DNA of 54,835 nt. It comes from Puniceicoccus vermicola. Lineage in GTDB: Bacteria; Verrucomicrobiota; Verrucomicrobiia; Opitutales; Puniceicoccaceae. Below are positions 17,174 through 25,989 of the stretch, piece after piece (the stretch's first letter is position 1; every line of letters starts with the position of its first letter). Both the position numbers and the translations under genes were made by a program. The stretch is from positions 1 to 54,835 of the forward strand of contig NZ_JACHVA010000019.1 in assembly GCF_014230055.1 (NCBI RefSeq). The letters are read 5' to 3'. The notes under the pieces are model-generated. The model saw only the letters and a program-made list of their open reading frames with translations. It had not been told where the DNA came from and ran no database searches.

Positions 17174-18117
17174 AAAACCGACCCCTCTCCCAACTTGGAC
17201 CAGCAGCCCACTCGTCCGTGCATGGCCTCGGCGAGACTCTTCACAATCGCCAGCCCCAGCCCCACCGAGTTTTCTCCTCCCGTGGGTCGTGCCGAGAGAC
17301 GGGCAAATTTGCCAAACAAATTCTTGTGATCTTCCGAGGTGAGCCCGGGTCCTTCGTCACGGACCTCCGTCCGAAGAAAGCCTACCGATCGATGAAAACT
17401 CACCCGCGTCACCGATCCGACCGGAGAATATTTCAGGGCATTCGAAATTAGATTTTCAAGGATCTGAAGATACGCCTGCGGATCGCCCATTGCACTGATC
17501 GGTTCCTCGGGCTCATCAAATTCGATGGTCTGCTCCTTTTTCTCGGCCCGCTTTCGAAAATTCTCAACGACAAGAGAAGCCGCCTCTCTCGGACAGAATT
17601 CTCGGATTTCCCAAACCATAGACCCGGTTTCGATCCGATTCACATCAAGCAAATTACTCAGAAGCTCCAACATCCTCCGGCATTCGTCTGTAGAATCACT
17701 GACAATGCCCTGCCATTCCTCGCGGCTCATCTCGACGTGGTCCTGCATCATCTCCAATCCCATGATGACATTGGAGAGAGGGTTCCTCAGATCATGGGCA
17801 GCAAAGCCCAGATACTCGTCTTTTTCCGCGGCAAGTTCGGTCAGGTGCTTATTCAGTTCCTCCTTTTCCCGCAGTGCCTTGCGCAACTCCCGCTGCGTAT
17901 CGACGAGCTGACGTTGAACCGAATCGCCAATTCGCGTCATTTTTGAAGCGGTGTCCAGCAGACGTTGAAATCCCCGGGTCAGCGCGGCAAAGCCTTCCCG
18001 GAGCTCGGACGGCTCAGGACTCTCCTGAGAACTGAGCTTCTCTGCCTTCGACAGAATCTCATGCTCCCTGCGGAAGATATCTCGATAATTACGCTCGCGC
18101 TGTTCTTTCTTGCTCAC
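17143..18117 (-). CDS. Soluble sensor histidine kinase
   Basis: 324 aa from a GTG start 3 bp after siaC. Residues 1-100 form a helical, charged stalk with a '.LL..ASKMTRIGDSVQRQL' segment (about 52-71) and a coiled coil to about 100. The HisKA H-box FAAHDLRNPL gives H108 as phospho-acceptor. HATPase motifs follow: N-box ENLISNALKY (221-230), G1 DEGPGL (254-259) and G2 SVGLGLAIVK (284-293). No membrane helix and no receiver domain are present, so input must come from a partner. Position as fourth gene of the Amt-phosphatase/SiaB/SiaC operon suggests that SiaC, or its phospho-form, is that partner (inference). No response regulator gene is adjacent. Confidence 0.9.
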   Translation of the reverse strand: MSKKEQRERNYRDIFRREHEILSKAEKLSSQESPEPSELREGFAALTRGFQRLLDTASKMTRIGDSVQRQLVDTQRELRKALREKEELNKHLTELAAEKDEYLGFAAHDLRNPLSNVIMGLEMMQDHVEMSREEWQGIVSDSTDECRRMLELLSNLLDVNRIETGSMVWEIREFCPREAASLVVENFRKRAEKKEQTIEFDEPEEPISAMGDPQAYLQILENLISNALKYSPVGSVTRVSFHRSVGFLRTEVRDEGPGLTSEDHKNLFGKFARLSARPTGGENSVGLGLAIVKSLAEAMHGRVGCWSKLGEGSVFYFEIPVHEQ

Positions 18118-18120
18118 CCG

Positions 18121-18495
18121 TCAATAGGATTTGAGTTCGAAGGGAATCCGCAGGTCGTAAGCGAAATCTTCACCGTTTTCCTGCATTACCTCAATGCCCT
18201 CTTTGTAGAGCCAAACGACTTGGACCTTTTTCCCTTCGTCGAAAAAGCCTTCGAGCATTTCCAGCAAATCCAAGATCGTCTTTGAACTACTGGTATTGAA
18301 ATAACGAAGATCGAAACGAACCTCCAAGCCATCAGAAGCCTTCAAATAGGTCTCCACCCTCTCCACGATCGGCTCGTAAAACTCACGGACATTCTCCGGA
18401 AAGGATTCTCCCTCAATGACTAACTGCCCCAACTGCGCATCCAAAGAGATCTTTGGGGTACAATCCGTGGGCTGAATGATAAACGATTCTTCCAT
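18121..18495 (-). CDS. siaC: SiaC-family regulatory phosphoprotein (DUF1987)
   Basis: 124 aa, DUF1987. The pattern 'ISLDAQLGQLVIEGESFPENVREFYEPI' and 'FDLRYFNTSSSKTILDLLEML' is characteristic. In Pseudomonas, SiaC is phosphorylated by SiaB and dephosphorylated by SiaA. Its unphosphorylated form binds and activates the diguanylate cyclase SiaD. By alignment of the FN-x-S-S-x-K segment, S71 here takes the place of the phosphorylated threonine (inference). It begins 2 bp after siaB, with AAGGA upstream, and 3 bp before the kinase gene. It is the switch protein of the operon. Confidence 0.9.
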   Translation of the reverse strand: MEESFIIQPTDCTPKISLDAQLGQLVIEGESFPENVREFYEPIVERVETYLKASDGLEVRFDLRYFNTSSSKTILDLLEMLEGFFDEGKKVQVVWLYKEGIEVMQENGEDFAYDLRIPFELKSY

Positions 18496-18497
18496 GA

Positions 18498-19022
18498 TTA
18501 ATCCTTCGCGACTCCTGCGGTGACGGTGAAAAAGAGCTGATCCTCATCGACCGGCTCAAACCCACACTCCACCTTCTCGCATCTTCTAAACAGCTCAATG
18601 AGACCGAGACCGGCCCCATCGCCCGTGCCCTTGCGCGCTTCCCGCCGTTTCTCCCGATAGAAAGTCCGCAATTCCTCTTGGTCCAGTTTCGATAGAGCGG
18701 AGAAGCTCAACTCCAACTGCTCCCGTATCGCAATGGGAATGAGATTACCCGAGGAAACCTGAAAGCAATGGTCTTCCTCACAGATAACCACGACCCCGAG
18801 GCCCACGCCCCCCACCTGCTCAGCCGAATAACGGAGAACATTCTGAGCCATCTCGACAAAAACTCCGAGCACCACCAGACGCCGATTCTCCGAAATCGAC
18901 TCCATACTCTTCAGCAACGCTCCGTATTGCTTTACAATCTCCTGGGAAATCGGACCAGTCACCGAAAGCATCAACCGCTCTCGATTCAAATTCTGGTAAT
19001 AGTCGAATAGTTTCTGATACAT
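18498..19022 (-). CDS. siaB: SiaB-family protein kinase
   Basis: 174 aa, soluble, distant GHKL/HATPase-like fold. 'VFVEMAQNVLRYS' supplies an N-box-like E57/N61, and 'KGTGDGAGLGLIEL' (131-143) supplies a glycine-rich nucleotide-binding loop. Layout matches SiaB, which phosphorylates the partner protein SiaC in Pseudomonas. It lies between the Amt-phosphatase fusion (48-bp gap) and siaC (2-bp gap), so kinase, phosphatase and substrate are encoded together. Its N-terminus 'MYQKLFDYYQNLNRERLMLSV' resembles that of SiaB proteins. The start ATG has no strong Shine-Dalgarno. Confidence 0.88.
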   Translation of the reverse strand: MYQKLFDYYQNLNRERLMLSVTGPISQEIVKQYGALLKSMESISENRRLVVLGVFVEMAQNVLRYSAEQVGGVGLGVVVICEEDHCFQVSSGNLIPIAIREQLELSFSALSKLDQEELRTFYREKRREARKGTGDGAGLGLIELFRRCEKVECGFEPVDEDQLFFTVTAGVAKD

Positions 19023-19070
19023 GAGGTGGTAGTGTTTATAAATTTAAAACTCAGAAAGCGCGACCGACTT

Positions 19071-21245
19071 CTAAAGAAATAGCCCGAGGACCGCGACATC
19101 ATCTTTTCTCCGAACGGACCCTTGGAAATCACGGAGAGACTTCAGAATCGCCTCCCGCTGTTTCTCCGGATCCTCCCGGTGAATCTTCTCAAGCAAACGA
19201 CGGAAACGAGACGTGTCGTAGGGTTCGCGGTTTTCATTCGTCTGCTCGACCAAGCCATCCGAGGACAGGTAAAGCTTCATCCCCTTTTCCCGCTTGATGA
19301 CCTCACAGCTAAAGGTGCGCTGCTCCTCTCTCTGTCGGCCACCAATCGATTTCCGATCTCCCCGCAAAACCTGACATTTGCCCGCTTTCGGACCAGTGGC
19401 CGGGATCCACATCAACGGACGCTTGGCTCCCGCAAAGGCGACAGAACTCGAGTCAATTCGAACGATGCAAACATCCATACCATCCTGAGCATCCGCTCCC
19501 GGTTGATCCTGCTTCAGCGTCGATCTCACCTTTCGGTGCAACTCCTCAAGAATTTCATCGGGCATCTCCCTTTTCTGCCCGAGGATGATCTCGTTCAGAA
19601 AGGTATGACCGATCAAGGACATGAAGGCACCCGGGACTCCGTGCCCGGTGCAATCGACGACCGCTGCAGTCAGGCGAGTCGAATTACGGTGAATCCAGAT
19701 AAAATCACCCGAAACCGCTTCGCGCGGTTCAAAAATCAGGAAATGACCGGCGATGTCCAAATCCAAAGAGGAGAGATCCGGAAAGACTGCAGATTGGATT
19801 CTCTTTGCATAGGAAATGCTGCTCATCAGATCACGAGTCACCTTCTCACTCGCTTCTTTCTCCACGGCCAGTTTGTCTGCCATCTCTTCCCGTCGAGTCA
19901 TCTCCTCGGCCACTCGCACGAGGACTCCGTTGTACTCGTGGGCGATCTGGCCCACCTCCGTATAGGGATCAAACGGGACCTGGGAGGAGAAATCTCCCCG
20001 CTCACGCTGCCGTCTCATATCCCCCAGCAAATCGAGAATCTCGGTGCTGGCACCGTGCTCGCAGACGTTGAGACCTTCCCGCTCTTCCCGCTCGCCAATC
20101 CGCAAAGGAAAGACCCGGTTGATCCCGTAAATGAGGAGGCCCCCAAGTACGAAGGTCCAGACGAAGACCGCCCCTACCCCCAGAGCCTGCACCCCAAACT
20201 GCTCGCTCCGAGTGAGGCCGGTTCCGAGGATTGAGAGGTCTCCAAAGATCGCAACCGCCAGGGTCCCCCAGACCCCAGGGAAGCCGTGGGCGCAGGAAGC
20301 CCCGACGACGTCGTCCACCCGCAGTTTTCCGAGCAAGACAGATCCGTAGTAGCTGAGGACTCCCCCCACGACACCGATGATGATCGATTCGATCTCCGAT
20401 ACGTAGGGAGCACAGGCCGTAATCGCCACAAGACCGGCAACGACCCCGTTCAGCATTTCCTTTAAATCGAAGATCCGGGTCCGAGCCCGCGAGAGACTCA
20501 AGATCATGAGGCCCCCGGCCGAAGCAGCGAGAAAAGTATTGAAAATAATCCCTGGAACCGAGGCATCAAAGGCCAAAGTGCTCCCGCCATTGAAACCTAT
20601 CCAACCAAACCAAAGAATGAGTACCCCGAAAGTGGCCTGCACGAGGCTGTGCCCACTCGCGAGAGATCGCTCCGTAGAGAACCGACCGATGCGAGGCCCG
20701 ATGACAATAACGCTGGCCAACGCCAACCAGCCCCCAACGGAGTGGACCACGGTAGATCCGGCGAAATCTATGAACCCCAAATTGGCGAGCCATCCATCAC
20801 CACCCCAAATCCAATGTCCCGAAATCGGGTAAATCACGGCCGTGACCAAAATTGAGATGATCAGGTACCCCGAGAACCTCATGCGCTCGGCAACCGCACC
20901 GGCGATAATCGTGGCGGCAGTGGCACAGAAAACCAGCTGGAAGAAAAAGAAGACTCCTTCGGAGAATCCCGTCGACACCTCAAAGAAGAACTCATTCTCA
21001 CCGAACCAGCCGGTGCTTCCAGCCCCGAACATTAATCCGTAACCAATTGCCCAATAAGCAATTACCGCGACACAAAAATCCACGAGATTTTTCGCCGCGA
21101 CGTTGATCGTGTTCTTCGTCCGCACGAGACCACTCTCCAGCATGCAAAAACCTAGTTGCATCAACATGACGAGAGCTCCGCTCAGCAAAACCCAAAGGAT
21201 GTCTAGAGGGGTGTCCACAGTTTTAATGAGCAAATTTAACGCCAA
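19071..21245 (-). CDS. Ammonium channel fused to SpoIIE/PP2C phosphatase (SiaA-like)
   Basis: 724 aa. Residues 1-385 form a full Amt/MEP channel. The pore pair H168 and H320 is kept ('VVHSVGG', '[10 protein letters not shown]'), as are D160 ('GFIDFAG') and 'ISGHWIWGG'. The canonical Amt tail '[12 protein letters not shown]' is at about 390-400. A HAMP-like stretch (about 405-450) and a coiled coil (450-478) lead to a SpoIIE-type PP2C domain (480-724) with metal-binding aspartates in SGDF (D514), DCTGHGVPG (D531), SSDG (D663) and KDDV (D715/D716). The domain resembles the phosphatase part of SiaA, which dephosphorylates SiaC. I infer an ammonium sensor or transceptor. No glnK/glnB lies beside it. 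The first possible start is TTG 21245; a GTG at 21218 is an alternative, and neither has a clear Shine-Dalgarno. Confidence 0.92.
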   Translation of the reverse strand: MALNLLIKTVDTPLDILWVLLSGALVMLMQLGFCMLESGLVRTKNTINVAAKNLVDFCVAVIAYWAIGYGLMFGAGSTGWFGENEFFFEVSTGFSEGVFFFFQLVFCATAATIIAGAVAERMRFSGYLIISILVTAVIYPISGHWIWGGDGWLANLGFIDFAGSTVVHSVGGWLALASVIVIGPRIGRFSTERSLASGHSLVQATFGVLILWFGWIGFNGGSTLAFDASVPGIIFNTFLAASAGGLMILSLSRARTRIFDLKEMLNGVVAGLVAITACAPYVSEIESIIIGVVGGVLSYYGSVLLGKLRVDDVVGASCAHGFPGVWGTLAVAIFGDLSILGTGLTRSEQFGVQALGVGAVFVWTFVLGGLLIYGINRVFPLRIGEREEREGLNVCEHGASTEILDLLGDMRRQRERGDFSSQVPFDPYTEVGQIAHEYNGVLVRVAEEMTRREEMADKLAVEKEASEKVTRDLMSSISYAKRIQSAVFPDLSSLDLDIAGHFLIFEPREAVSGDFIWIHRNSTRLTAAVVDCTGHGVPGAFMSLIGHTFLNEIILGQKREMPDEILEELHRKVRSTLKQDQPGADAQDGMDVCIVRIDSSSVAFAGAKRPLMWIPATGPKAGKCQVLRGDRKSIGGRQREEQRTFSCEVIKREKGMKLYLSSDGLVEQTNENREPYDTSRFRRLLEKIHREDPEKQREAILKSLRDFQGSVRRKDDVAVLGLFL

Positions 21246-21272
21246 TTTAACAATGGTTTACTTCAATTTAAC
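21233..21272 (-). promoter_or_regulatory. Phased AATTTAAC direct repeats at the start of the Amt-phosphatase gene
   Basis: AATTTAAC occurs at 21233-21240, 21244-21251 and 21265-21272, spaced 11 and 21 bp, close to one and two helical turns. Such phasing is typical of response-regulator sites of the OmpR/PhoB type. The repeats overlap the most upstream start codon, which would favour the GTG start at 21218. The regulator is unknown. Confidence 0.4.
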
Positions 21273-21536
21273 AAGAGGGGGAAGGACATTCTCTTCAATA
21301 GAGCAACTGAATCCGCGCGGAGAATCCGACAAACCCCAAATCCGGAGCGAAACCTTCAAAATCAGTGCAGATCCAAGCAAAGTCGGTCTAAAAACGGATC
21401 AAAACAGGGAGGCAAAGACCATCCCCGTCTGCCATGAAGAGGACCCATCCTTTTCACATCTTTCGAACTTCGGCAAATTCCCAGAGGAAATCGTCGACCT
21501 CTCCAGAGCTTTTCTCCATTCATGATGGTTTGCGCC

Positions 21537-22676
21537 ATGACTTACGATTTCACGACATTTCCTGATCGAGCCAAAACCGGAAGCCTTAAATGGGACCGTT
21601 ACGCGGGCAAAGAAGTGCTGCCTCTCTGGGTAGCGGATATGGATTTCCGATCGGCACCCGAGATCCTCACAGCCCTCCACGAGAGAGTGGATCACGAGAT
21701 CTTCGGCTACACCATCCCCCACCAGGAGCCCATCGACGCCGTTCTCTCCTATCTGAAAACCCGCCATAACCTCGAAGTTTCAGCCGAATCGCTAGTCTGG
21801 CTCCCCGGCCTCGTTCCGGCCCTGAATCTCGCTGCCCGAGCATTTTGCAACGACGGCGGCTCCGTCATCACCTCGACTCCGGTCTACCCGCCTTTCCTCA
21901 GCGCTCCGAAGAACGCTGACGTTCCTCTGAACGCGGTCCCGCTCCTACGCGAAGGAGACCGCTGGGCGATGGACTTTGACCAGTTGGAGAAACAACCGGC
22001 TGGCGGCACGTTTTTCCTCTGTAATCCCCACAATCCTGTGGGAACCTGCTTTCCAGAAAAAGACATCCGCCGTCTCCTCGAACTCTGCCGGGAGAAAAAT
22101 TGGATCCTTTGCTCCGACGAGATTCACTGTGACCTCGTCCTCGACGAAAGTGCAAAACACATTCCGACCCTGACCCTCTCCGACAACGAGAAGGATCAGG
22201 TGGTCTCCCTCTACGCCCCGAGCAAAACCTACAATCTTCCTGGGCTCGCCACCGCCTTCGCCGTCATCCCCGGCACCCGCCTCCGCGCTCAGTTTAAGCG
22301 CCAGATCATGGGGATCATCACCGAAATCAACTGCTTCGGCTACGCCGGGTGCGCGGCCGCCTACAACCACGGCGAGCCATGGCGTCAGGAGTTACTCTCC
22401 GTTCTTCGCACGAATCGCGACCGAGTCTACCAGTTTTTCGCCGACAAGAGCGACCGCGTGAAGATTTTCCCCATGGAAGCTACCTACCTCGCGTGGTTCG
22501 ATTGCGGCCAACTTCCGGTGAAGGATCCCGCTCAATTCTTTGAAGAATTTGGAGTGGGTCTTTCCGACGGTGCCCCCTTCGGCGCCCCGGGGTGGCTTCG
22601 ACTGAATTTCGGTTGCCCCTCCGCAACCCTGGAAGAGGGACTCAAGCGGATGCAGCAGGCCTTTGACTCGCTGTAA
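21537..22676 (+). CDS. MalY/PatB-family PLP-dependent C-S lyase (cystathionine beta-lyase type)
   Basis: 379 aa, fold-type I aminotransferase. The opening 'DRAKTGSLKWDRY' and 'LPLWVADMDF' is diagnostic of MalY/PatB. 'CNPHNPVGTCF' and 'SDEIHCDLV' bind the cofactor ring, and the Schiff-base lysine lies in 'APSKTYNLPGLATAF'. These enzymes split cystathionine or cysteine conjugates to a thiol, pyruvate and ammonia. An in-frame ATG five codons earlier (21522) is also possible. It is divergent from the Amt-phosphatase gene, with 291 bp between them. Confidence 0.9.
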   Translation: MTYDFTTFPDRAKTGSLKWDRYAGKEVLPLWVADMDFRSAPEILTALHERVDHEIFGYTIPHQEPIDAVLSYLKTRHNLEVSAESLVWLPGLVPALNLAARAFCNDGGSVITSTPVYPPFLSAPKNADVPLNAVPLLREGDRWAMDFDQLEKQPAGGTFFLCNPHNPVGTCFPEKDIRRLLELCREKNWILCSDEIHCDLVLDESAKHIPTLTLSDNEKDQVVSLYAPSKTYNLPGLATAFAVIPGTRLRAQFKRQIMGIITEINCFGYAGCAAAYNHGEPWRQELLSVLRTNRDRVYQFFADKSDRVKIFPMEATYLAWFDCGQLPVKDPAQFFEEFGVGLSDGAPFGAPGWLRLNFGCPSATLEEGLKRMQQAFDSL

Positions 22677-22780
22677 CGGGCGCAAGAGGCGCAGCTAAAG
22701 CTACTGCCCTACTCCTGTACCACAGGCTGCCAGCCTGTGACGCCAATCGAGAGCATAGAAGCTCTCGCTACTTTGGGGCG
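22677..22780. repeat. Cluster of three dispersed hairpin repeats
   Basis: Between two convergent genes lie single copies of three families: GCGCAGCTAAAGCTACTG (about 22681-22712, degenerate), CACAGGCT-GCC-AGCCTGTG (about 22716-22742) and a GAGAGC..GCTCTC copy (about 22747-22777). This is the same mixture as at 10.9-11.3 kb. Confidence 0.7.
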
Positions 22781-23500
22781 TCAGATGCTTTCTCTGGAGT
22801 TCTCGACGAATTCTCCGTCCTGCATGGAGAGGACGACATCGCAGAGTTTGGCCAGGTTTTGATTGTGCGTTACCATGAGCACAGCCTGACCATGTTCGTG
22901 GCATAGCTTCCTCAAGAGATCGAAAACCATCGTGGAATTCTTTACGTCGAGATTTCCGGTTGGTTCGTCGGCGAAAATCACCGCAGGCTCGTTCGCGAGG
23001 GCGCGGGCCACGGCGACGCGTTGCTGCTCCCCTCCCGAAAGCTGATTGGCCAACCGGTGCGCTTTGTTACCGAGGCCCACTTCATCGAGAAGGCTCTGCG
23101 CGCGATCCCGCATTTGCTCGTCGGAGAGCTTCTGCAACTTCCTCATCGGGAGCATCAGATTTTCTAAAGCGGTGAATTCGGCGAGCAGGAAGTGGAACTG
23201 GAAAACAAACCCGATGGAAGAATTTCTCACGTCAGTGCGCACTTCATCGGAAGCCTTGGCCATATCCTGGCCCGCAATCCAGATGTCGCCGTCATCCTGA
23301 CGGTCGAGAAGACCGAGGAGATACATGAGCGTACTCTTGCCGCAACCGGAGGGTCCAACGATCGAGTACATCAACCCGGGCTGTAACTCCAAACCAACTC
23401 CCCGCAGGACGTGAACCTCGGATTCACCCTTCCCCAGATACTTGTGAATGTTCGAGCATCGGAGGACAGGGGCTTGTGAATTTTGATTCTTCTCTTCCAT
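22781..23500 (-). CDS. ABC transporter ATPase (LolD/MacB-type)
   Basis: 239 aa. The start at 23500 is preferred because AAGGGG stands 6 nt upstream. The frame is open further up, including ATG 23506, but that part overlaps the permease gene. Walker [10 protein letters not shown] is at residues 49-57. The signature [15 protein letters not shown], Walker B '[12 protein letters not shown]' and H-loop 'MVTHN' follow. The family powers FtsX/MacB-type permeases that expel substrates or shuttle lipoproteins. It is the last gene of the tolC-adaptor-permease-ATPase unit, starting 10 bp after the permease stop. Confidence 0.92.
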   Translation of the reverse strand: MEEKNQNSQAPVLRCSNIHKYLGKGESEVHVLRGVGLELQPGLMYSIVGPSGCGKSTLMYLLGLLDRQDDGDIWIAGQDMAKASDEVRTDVRNSSIGFVFQFHFLLAEFTALENLMLPMRKLQKLSDEQMRDRAQSLLDEVGLGNKAHRLANQLSGGEQQRVAVARALANEPAVIFADEPTGNLDVKNSTMVFDLLRKLCHEHGQAVLMVTHNQNLAKLCDVVLSMQDGEFVENSRESI

Positions 23501-23510
23501 CTCCATCCCC

Positions 23511-24761
23511 TTAGCCACTGGTTCCGCGAATAATATCACCCGGTTCAAGTCGTGAGGCGCGACGCGCCGGGATGTAGGAAGCGACCATCACGATCACGGC
23601 GGCAATCACCGATGCGGTCGCATAGTGGGTCCAATCCCAATGAACGACAAAACTGTCCGTGGCAAAAATCCCGCGGATTCGAATCGGCAGACGCGAGATC
23701 CCATACGTGCACAACGCTGCCAAAGAGCAGCCGAGCGCAAGTCCCATGACCAACACGGTGAATCCCTGCCAAAGAAAGATTCGGCCGACGTCTTTTCGCC
23801 GATAGCCCATGGAGCGGAGGATCGCGATCTCCTTGGTTTTCTCCATCACGATCATGACCAACGTGTTGAACATGCCGAGACCGGAGATCAAAATAATACT
23901 CGAAACCGTGATCCCTGAGGAAACCCGAAGGGCACGGAAGACCTGCAGCCAAGTTTTTTCCCGTTCCTGCCAGCTCATCGAACCGTGCCAGACGACACGC
24001 TCAATTCGATCAGCGACTTCCGGGGCACGCTCATGGTCCAGCAGCGTCGCCTGAATATAGGAGACCCCAAACGGCTTCTTGAGCAAAGTCCTTGCCGCCG
24101 GCAGGTGAACAAAGACGCGCTCTTTGTCGACCTGCTCAATCCCGGTTTCATAGATGCCCGAAACCCGAAAGCGCATGTTTTCTCCACTGGCGTCCAATAG
24201 GACTGGATCGCCAACATCGAGCATCATCCGTTGGGCCAGTTTTGTCCCAACCAAGACCCCATAAGGGTTGTCGCGGAAATCGTCCAGATTCCCGTAGACA
24301 ATCTGTGTAGCGAGATCGGAGACGTTCACGAAACGCTCGAGGACGATCCCGTAGGGTTTGCAATACATCTCGCGAAAGTTGCCCTTGATCTGCGCCGAAC
24401 CCCGTAAGACTTCGGCCACGGAAACGACTTCGCGAAATCTCTGGACCGCGTCCATGACCTCATCCGGATGCTCGACCCCTTCGACGTAGTCCACTCCGTC
24501 TTCCATCGAAATCTGGAACCCCGTTCCGCCTTCGACTTCCATCGAGCGCATCGTTTGCTGGATGCGGTCTTCGACCCGGAGAGCGCCGTTCACCCCCAGC
24601 ATGGTGCGGATGAAGAATTGCTCAAATCCGGAAGTCTGCGCCTGGGTCACGATGAAGAACGCGACCCCGAAAACAATCCCGATCAAGCTCATGAACATCG
24701 ACCGCTTCCTCGATAGGAGAAAGCGAACGGCGATCAGAAAATTGGTTGAACCTCGGAACAT
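23511..24761 (-). CDS. ABC transporter permease, FtsX/MacB type
   Basis: 416 aa. One N-terminal helix ('SLIGIVFGVAFFIVTQ', about 24-42) is followed by a large periplasmic domain. Three C-terminal helices follow: 'GITVSSIILISGLGMFNTLVM', 'FTVLVMGLALGCSLAAL' and 'ATASVIAAVIVMVASYIPA'. The typical ending ARRASRLEPGDIIRG and the coupling motif 'EKTKEIAILRSMGYRRKDV' are present. Such permeases act mechanically on substrates in the periplasm. The adjacent adaptor and TolC-like genes point to a tripartite exporter rather than a Lol system. ATG start, 17 bp after the adaptor gene. Confidence 0.9.
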   Translation of the reverse strand: MFRGSTNFLIAVRFLLSRKRSMFMSLIGIVFGVAFFIVTQAQTSGFEQFFIRTMLGVNGALRVEDRIQQTMRSMEVEGGTGFQISMEDGVDYVEGVEHPDEVMDAVQRFREVVSVAEVLRGSAQIKGNFREMYCKPYGIVLERFVNVSDLATQIVYGNLDDFRDNPYGVLVGTKLAQRMMLDVGDPVLLDASGENMRFRVSGIYETGIEQVDKERVFVHLPAARTLLKKPFGVSYIQATLLDHERAPEVADRIERVVWHGSMSWQEREKTWLQVFRALRVSSGITVSSIILISGLGMFNTLVMIVMEKTKEIAILRSMGYRRKDVGRIFLWQGFTVLVMGLALGCSLAALCTYGISRLPIRIRGIFATDSFVVHWDWTHYATASVIAAVIVMVASYIPARRASRLEPGDIIRGTSG

Positions 24762-24778
24762 GAACGGTCCCCGAGAGA

Positions 24779-25915
24779 CTAGTTTTCAGATGGGTTTGCG
24801 ATGGAGACGTTGTCGCCATCCCGGAATCGATCAATTTCGTCGGAAATGACCATATCCCCCTCTTTCACGCCTTCAATGATTTCAGCCTGATTCAGACCAA
24901 GGAATCCACTACGCACCTGACGCATCTCCACCTTCCCGTCGTTGACGACGTAAATGAAGTTTCCAAAAAGGGCGCGACGCGGAACCAGAAGGGTGTCTTC
25001 CCGACGGTTCTTAATGATGCTGACCTCACCGGTAAGACCTGAGCGGAGATACTCTTGGCCCTCCTCCAGTTCCAGATAAACCGTATACTGCTGAGTCTCG
25101 GGGTCCGCATTGGGAAGAACCTTCTCAACGTGGGCTTGGAAGATCCGATCGCCAAAAGCGAGGAAACGGATCCGAGCCGGATGCCCGATTTGGATGCCGG
25201 CAAAATTCTCTTCATTCACCTTCGCCTCAACGAGAAGCTCATCACTGTAAAGGGTCGCGAGGGAAGTGCGAACTCCCACAAGCTCACCCGGCCAAGCAAA
25301 GATACGGGTAATGATCCCAGAAACAGGAGCATACACTGTCGTTTTCTCGAGTGTACGCTGCCATTCCTTCAACTGAATCTCCATTTGAGCCAGTTGGTTG
25401 TCATCCGAAATCTGCTGCTCTTTCTGACTCTCAAGGAGGAGCTGATAACTTTCCCGCGCCCGCTCGATATCCAAATCCGAAAGGTTCCCTCCACGGTAGA
25501 GGCGTTCCGAATTTTTCAGATCCTGCTCCGCTTGCTTCCGCTTGATTTCGTCATCCTGGCGAAGGACAATACGTTGCTTGAAGGCTTCGTAATTCGCCTT
25601 GAACGATTCGTACTGCAAACGCAAATCGGTCGGATCGATCTCAACCAAGAGCTCCCCCTCTTCGACCCGGCGACCGAGCTCCAGAGAACTGCTCAGGATC
25701 CGACCACTCACCTCGGTGGTAAGAGTCAGGCTGTAAGCGGGATTAACCGTGAGACTCCCTGGGACCGCATCCAGAGCGACACCGCGGGTAACGGGAGCCA
25801 CGGTTGCTTTCGGTTGTAGCCCCGTCAAAAAGAACCATACGACTCCCGCGATCAGGGCGAGAGGGATGATGATCTTTAATAATAGGGAAAGGAAGGAGTT
25901 TGATTTCTTAGCCAA
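24779..25915 (-). CDS. Periplasmic adaptor subunit (HlyD/MFP family)
   Basis: 378 aa from a probable TTG start. One N-terminal membrane anchor is at about 14-32 ('IIIPLALIAGVVWFFL'). A split lipoyl domain ('LELGRRVEEGELLVEIDPTDL' and 'TVYAPVSGIITRIFAWPGELV') flanks a helical hairpin of about 100 residues. A beta-barrel and membrane-proximal domain follow ('ARIRFLAFGDRIFQAHVEKV', 'YLRSGLTGEVSIIKNRREDTLLVPRRALF'). The adaptor links the inner-membrane permease to the outer-membrane channel. It lies between tolC-like and permease genes in one operon. Confidence 0.9.
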   Translation of the reverse strand: MAKKSNSFLSLLLKIIIPLALIAGVVWFFLTGLQPKATVAPVTRGVALDAVPGSLTVNPAYSLTLTTEVSGRILSSSLELGRRVEEGELLVEIDPTDLRLQYESFKANYEAFKQRIVLRQDDEIKRKQAEQDLKNSERLYRGGNLSDLDIERARESYQLLLESQKEQQISDDNQLAQMEIQLKEWQRTLEKTTVYAPVSGIITRIFAWPGELVGVRTSLATLYSDELLVEAKVNEENFAGIQIGHPARIRFLAFGDRIFQAHVEKVLPNADPETQQYTVYLELEEGQEYLRSGLTGEVSIIKNRREDTLLVPRRALFGNFIYVVNDGKVEMRQVRSGFLGLNQAEIIEGVKEGDMVISDEIDRFRDGDNVSIANPSEN

Positions 25916-25989
25916 TTCTTTGTCTTGGTTGAATAGCAGGAGACGAACGAAACCGCGGTTCCGTTCAAAGTTTCACAAAAAGACCGCGC

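Noticed and set aside
19122-20234. 370-codon plus-strand open frame
   Set aside because: It is antisense to the Amt-phosphatase gene, whose reading frame carries the conserved residues.
19071-21245. Ordinary ammonium transporter AmtB
   Set aside because: The reading frame continues for about 330 residues beyond the channel into a complete PP2C domain, and no glnK lies beside it.
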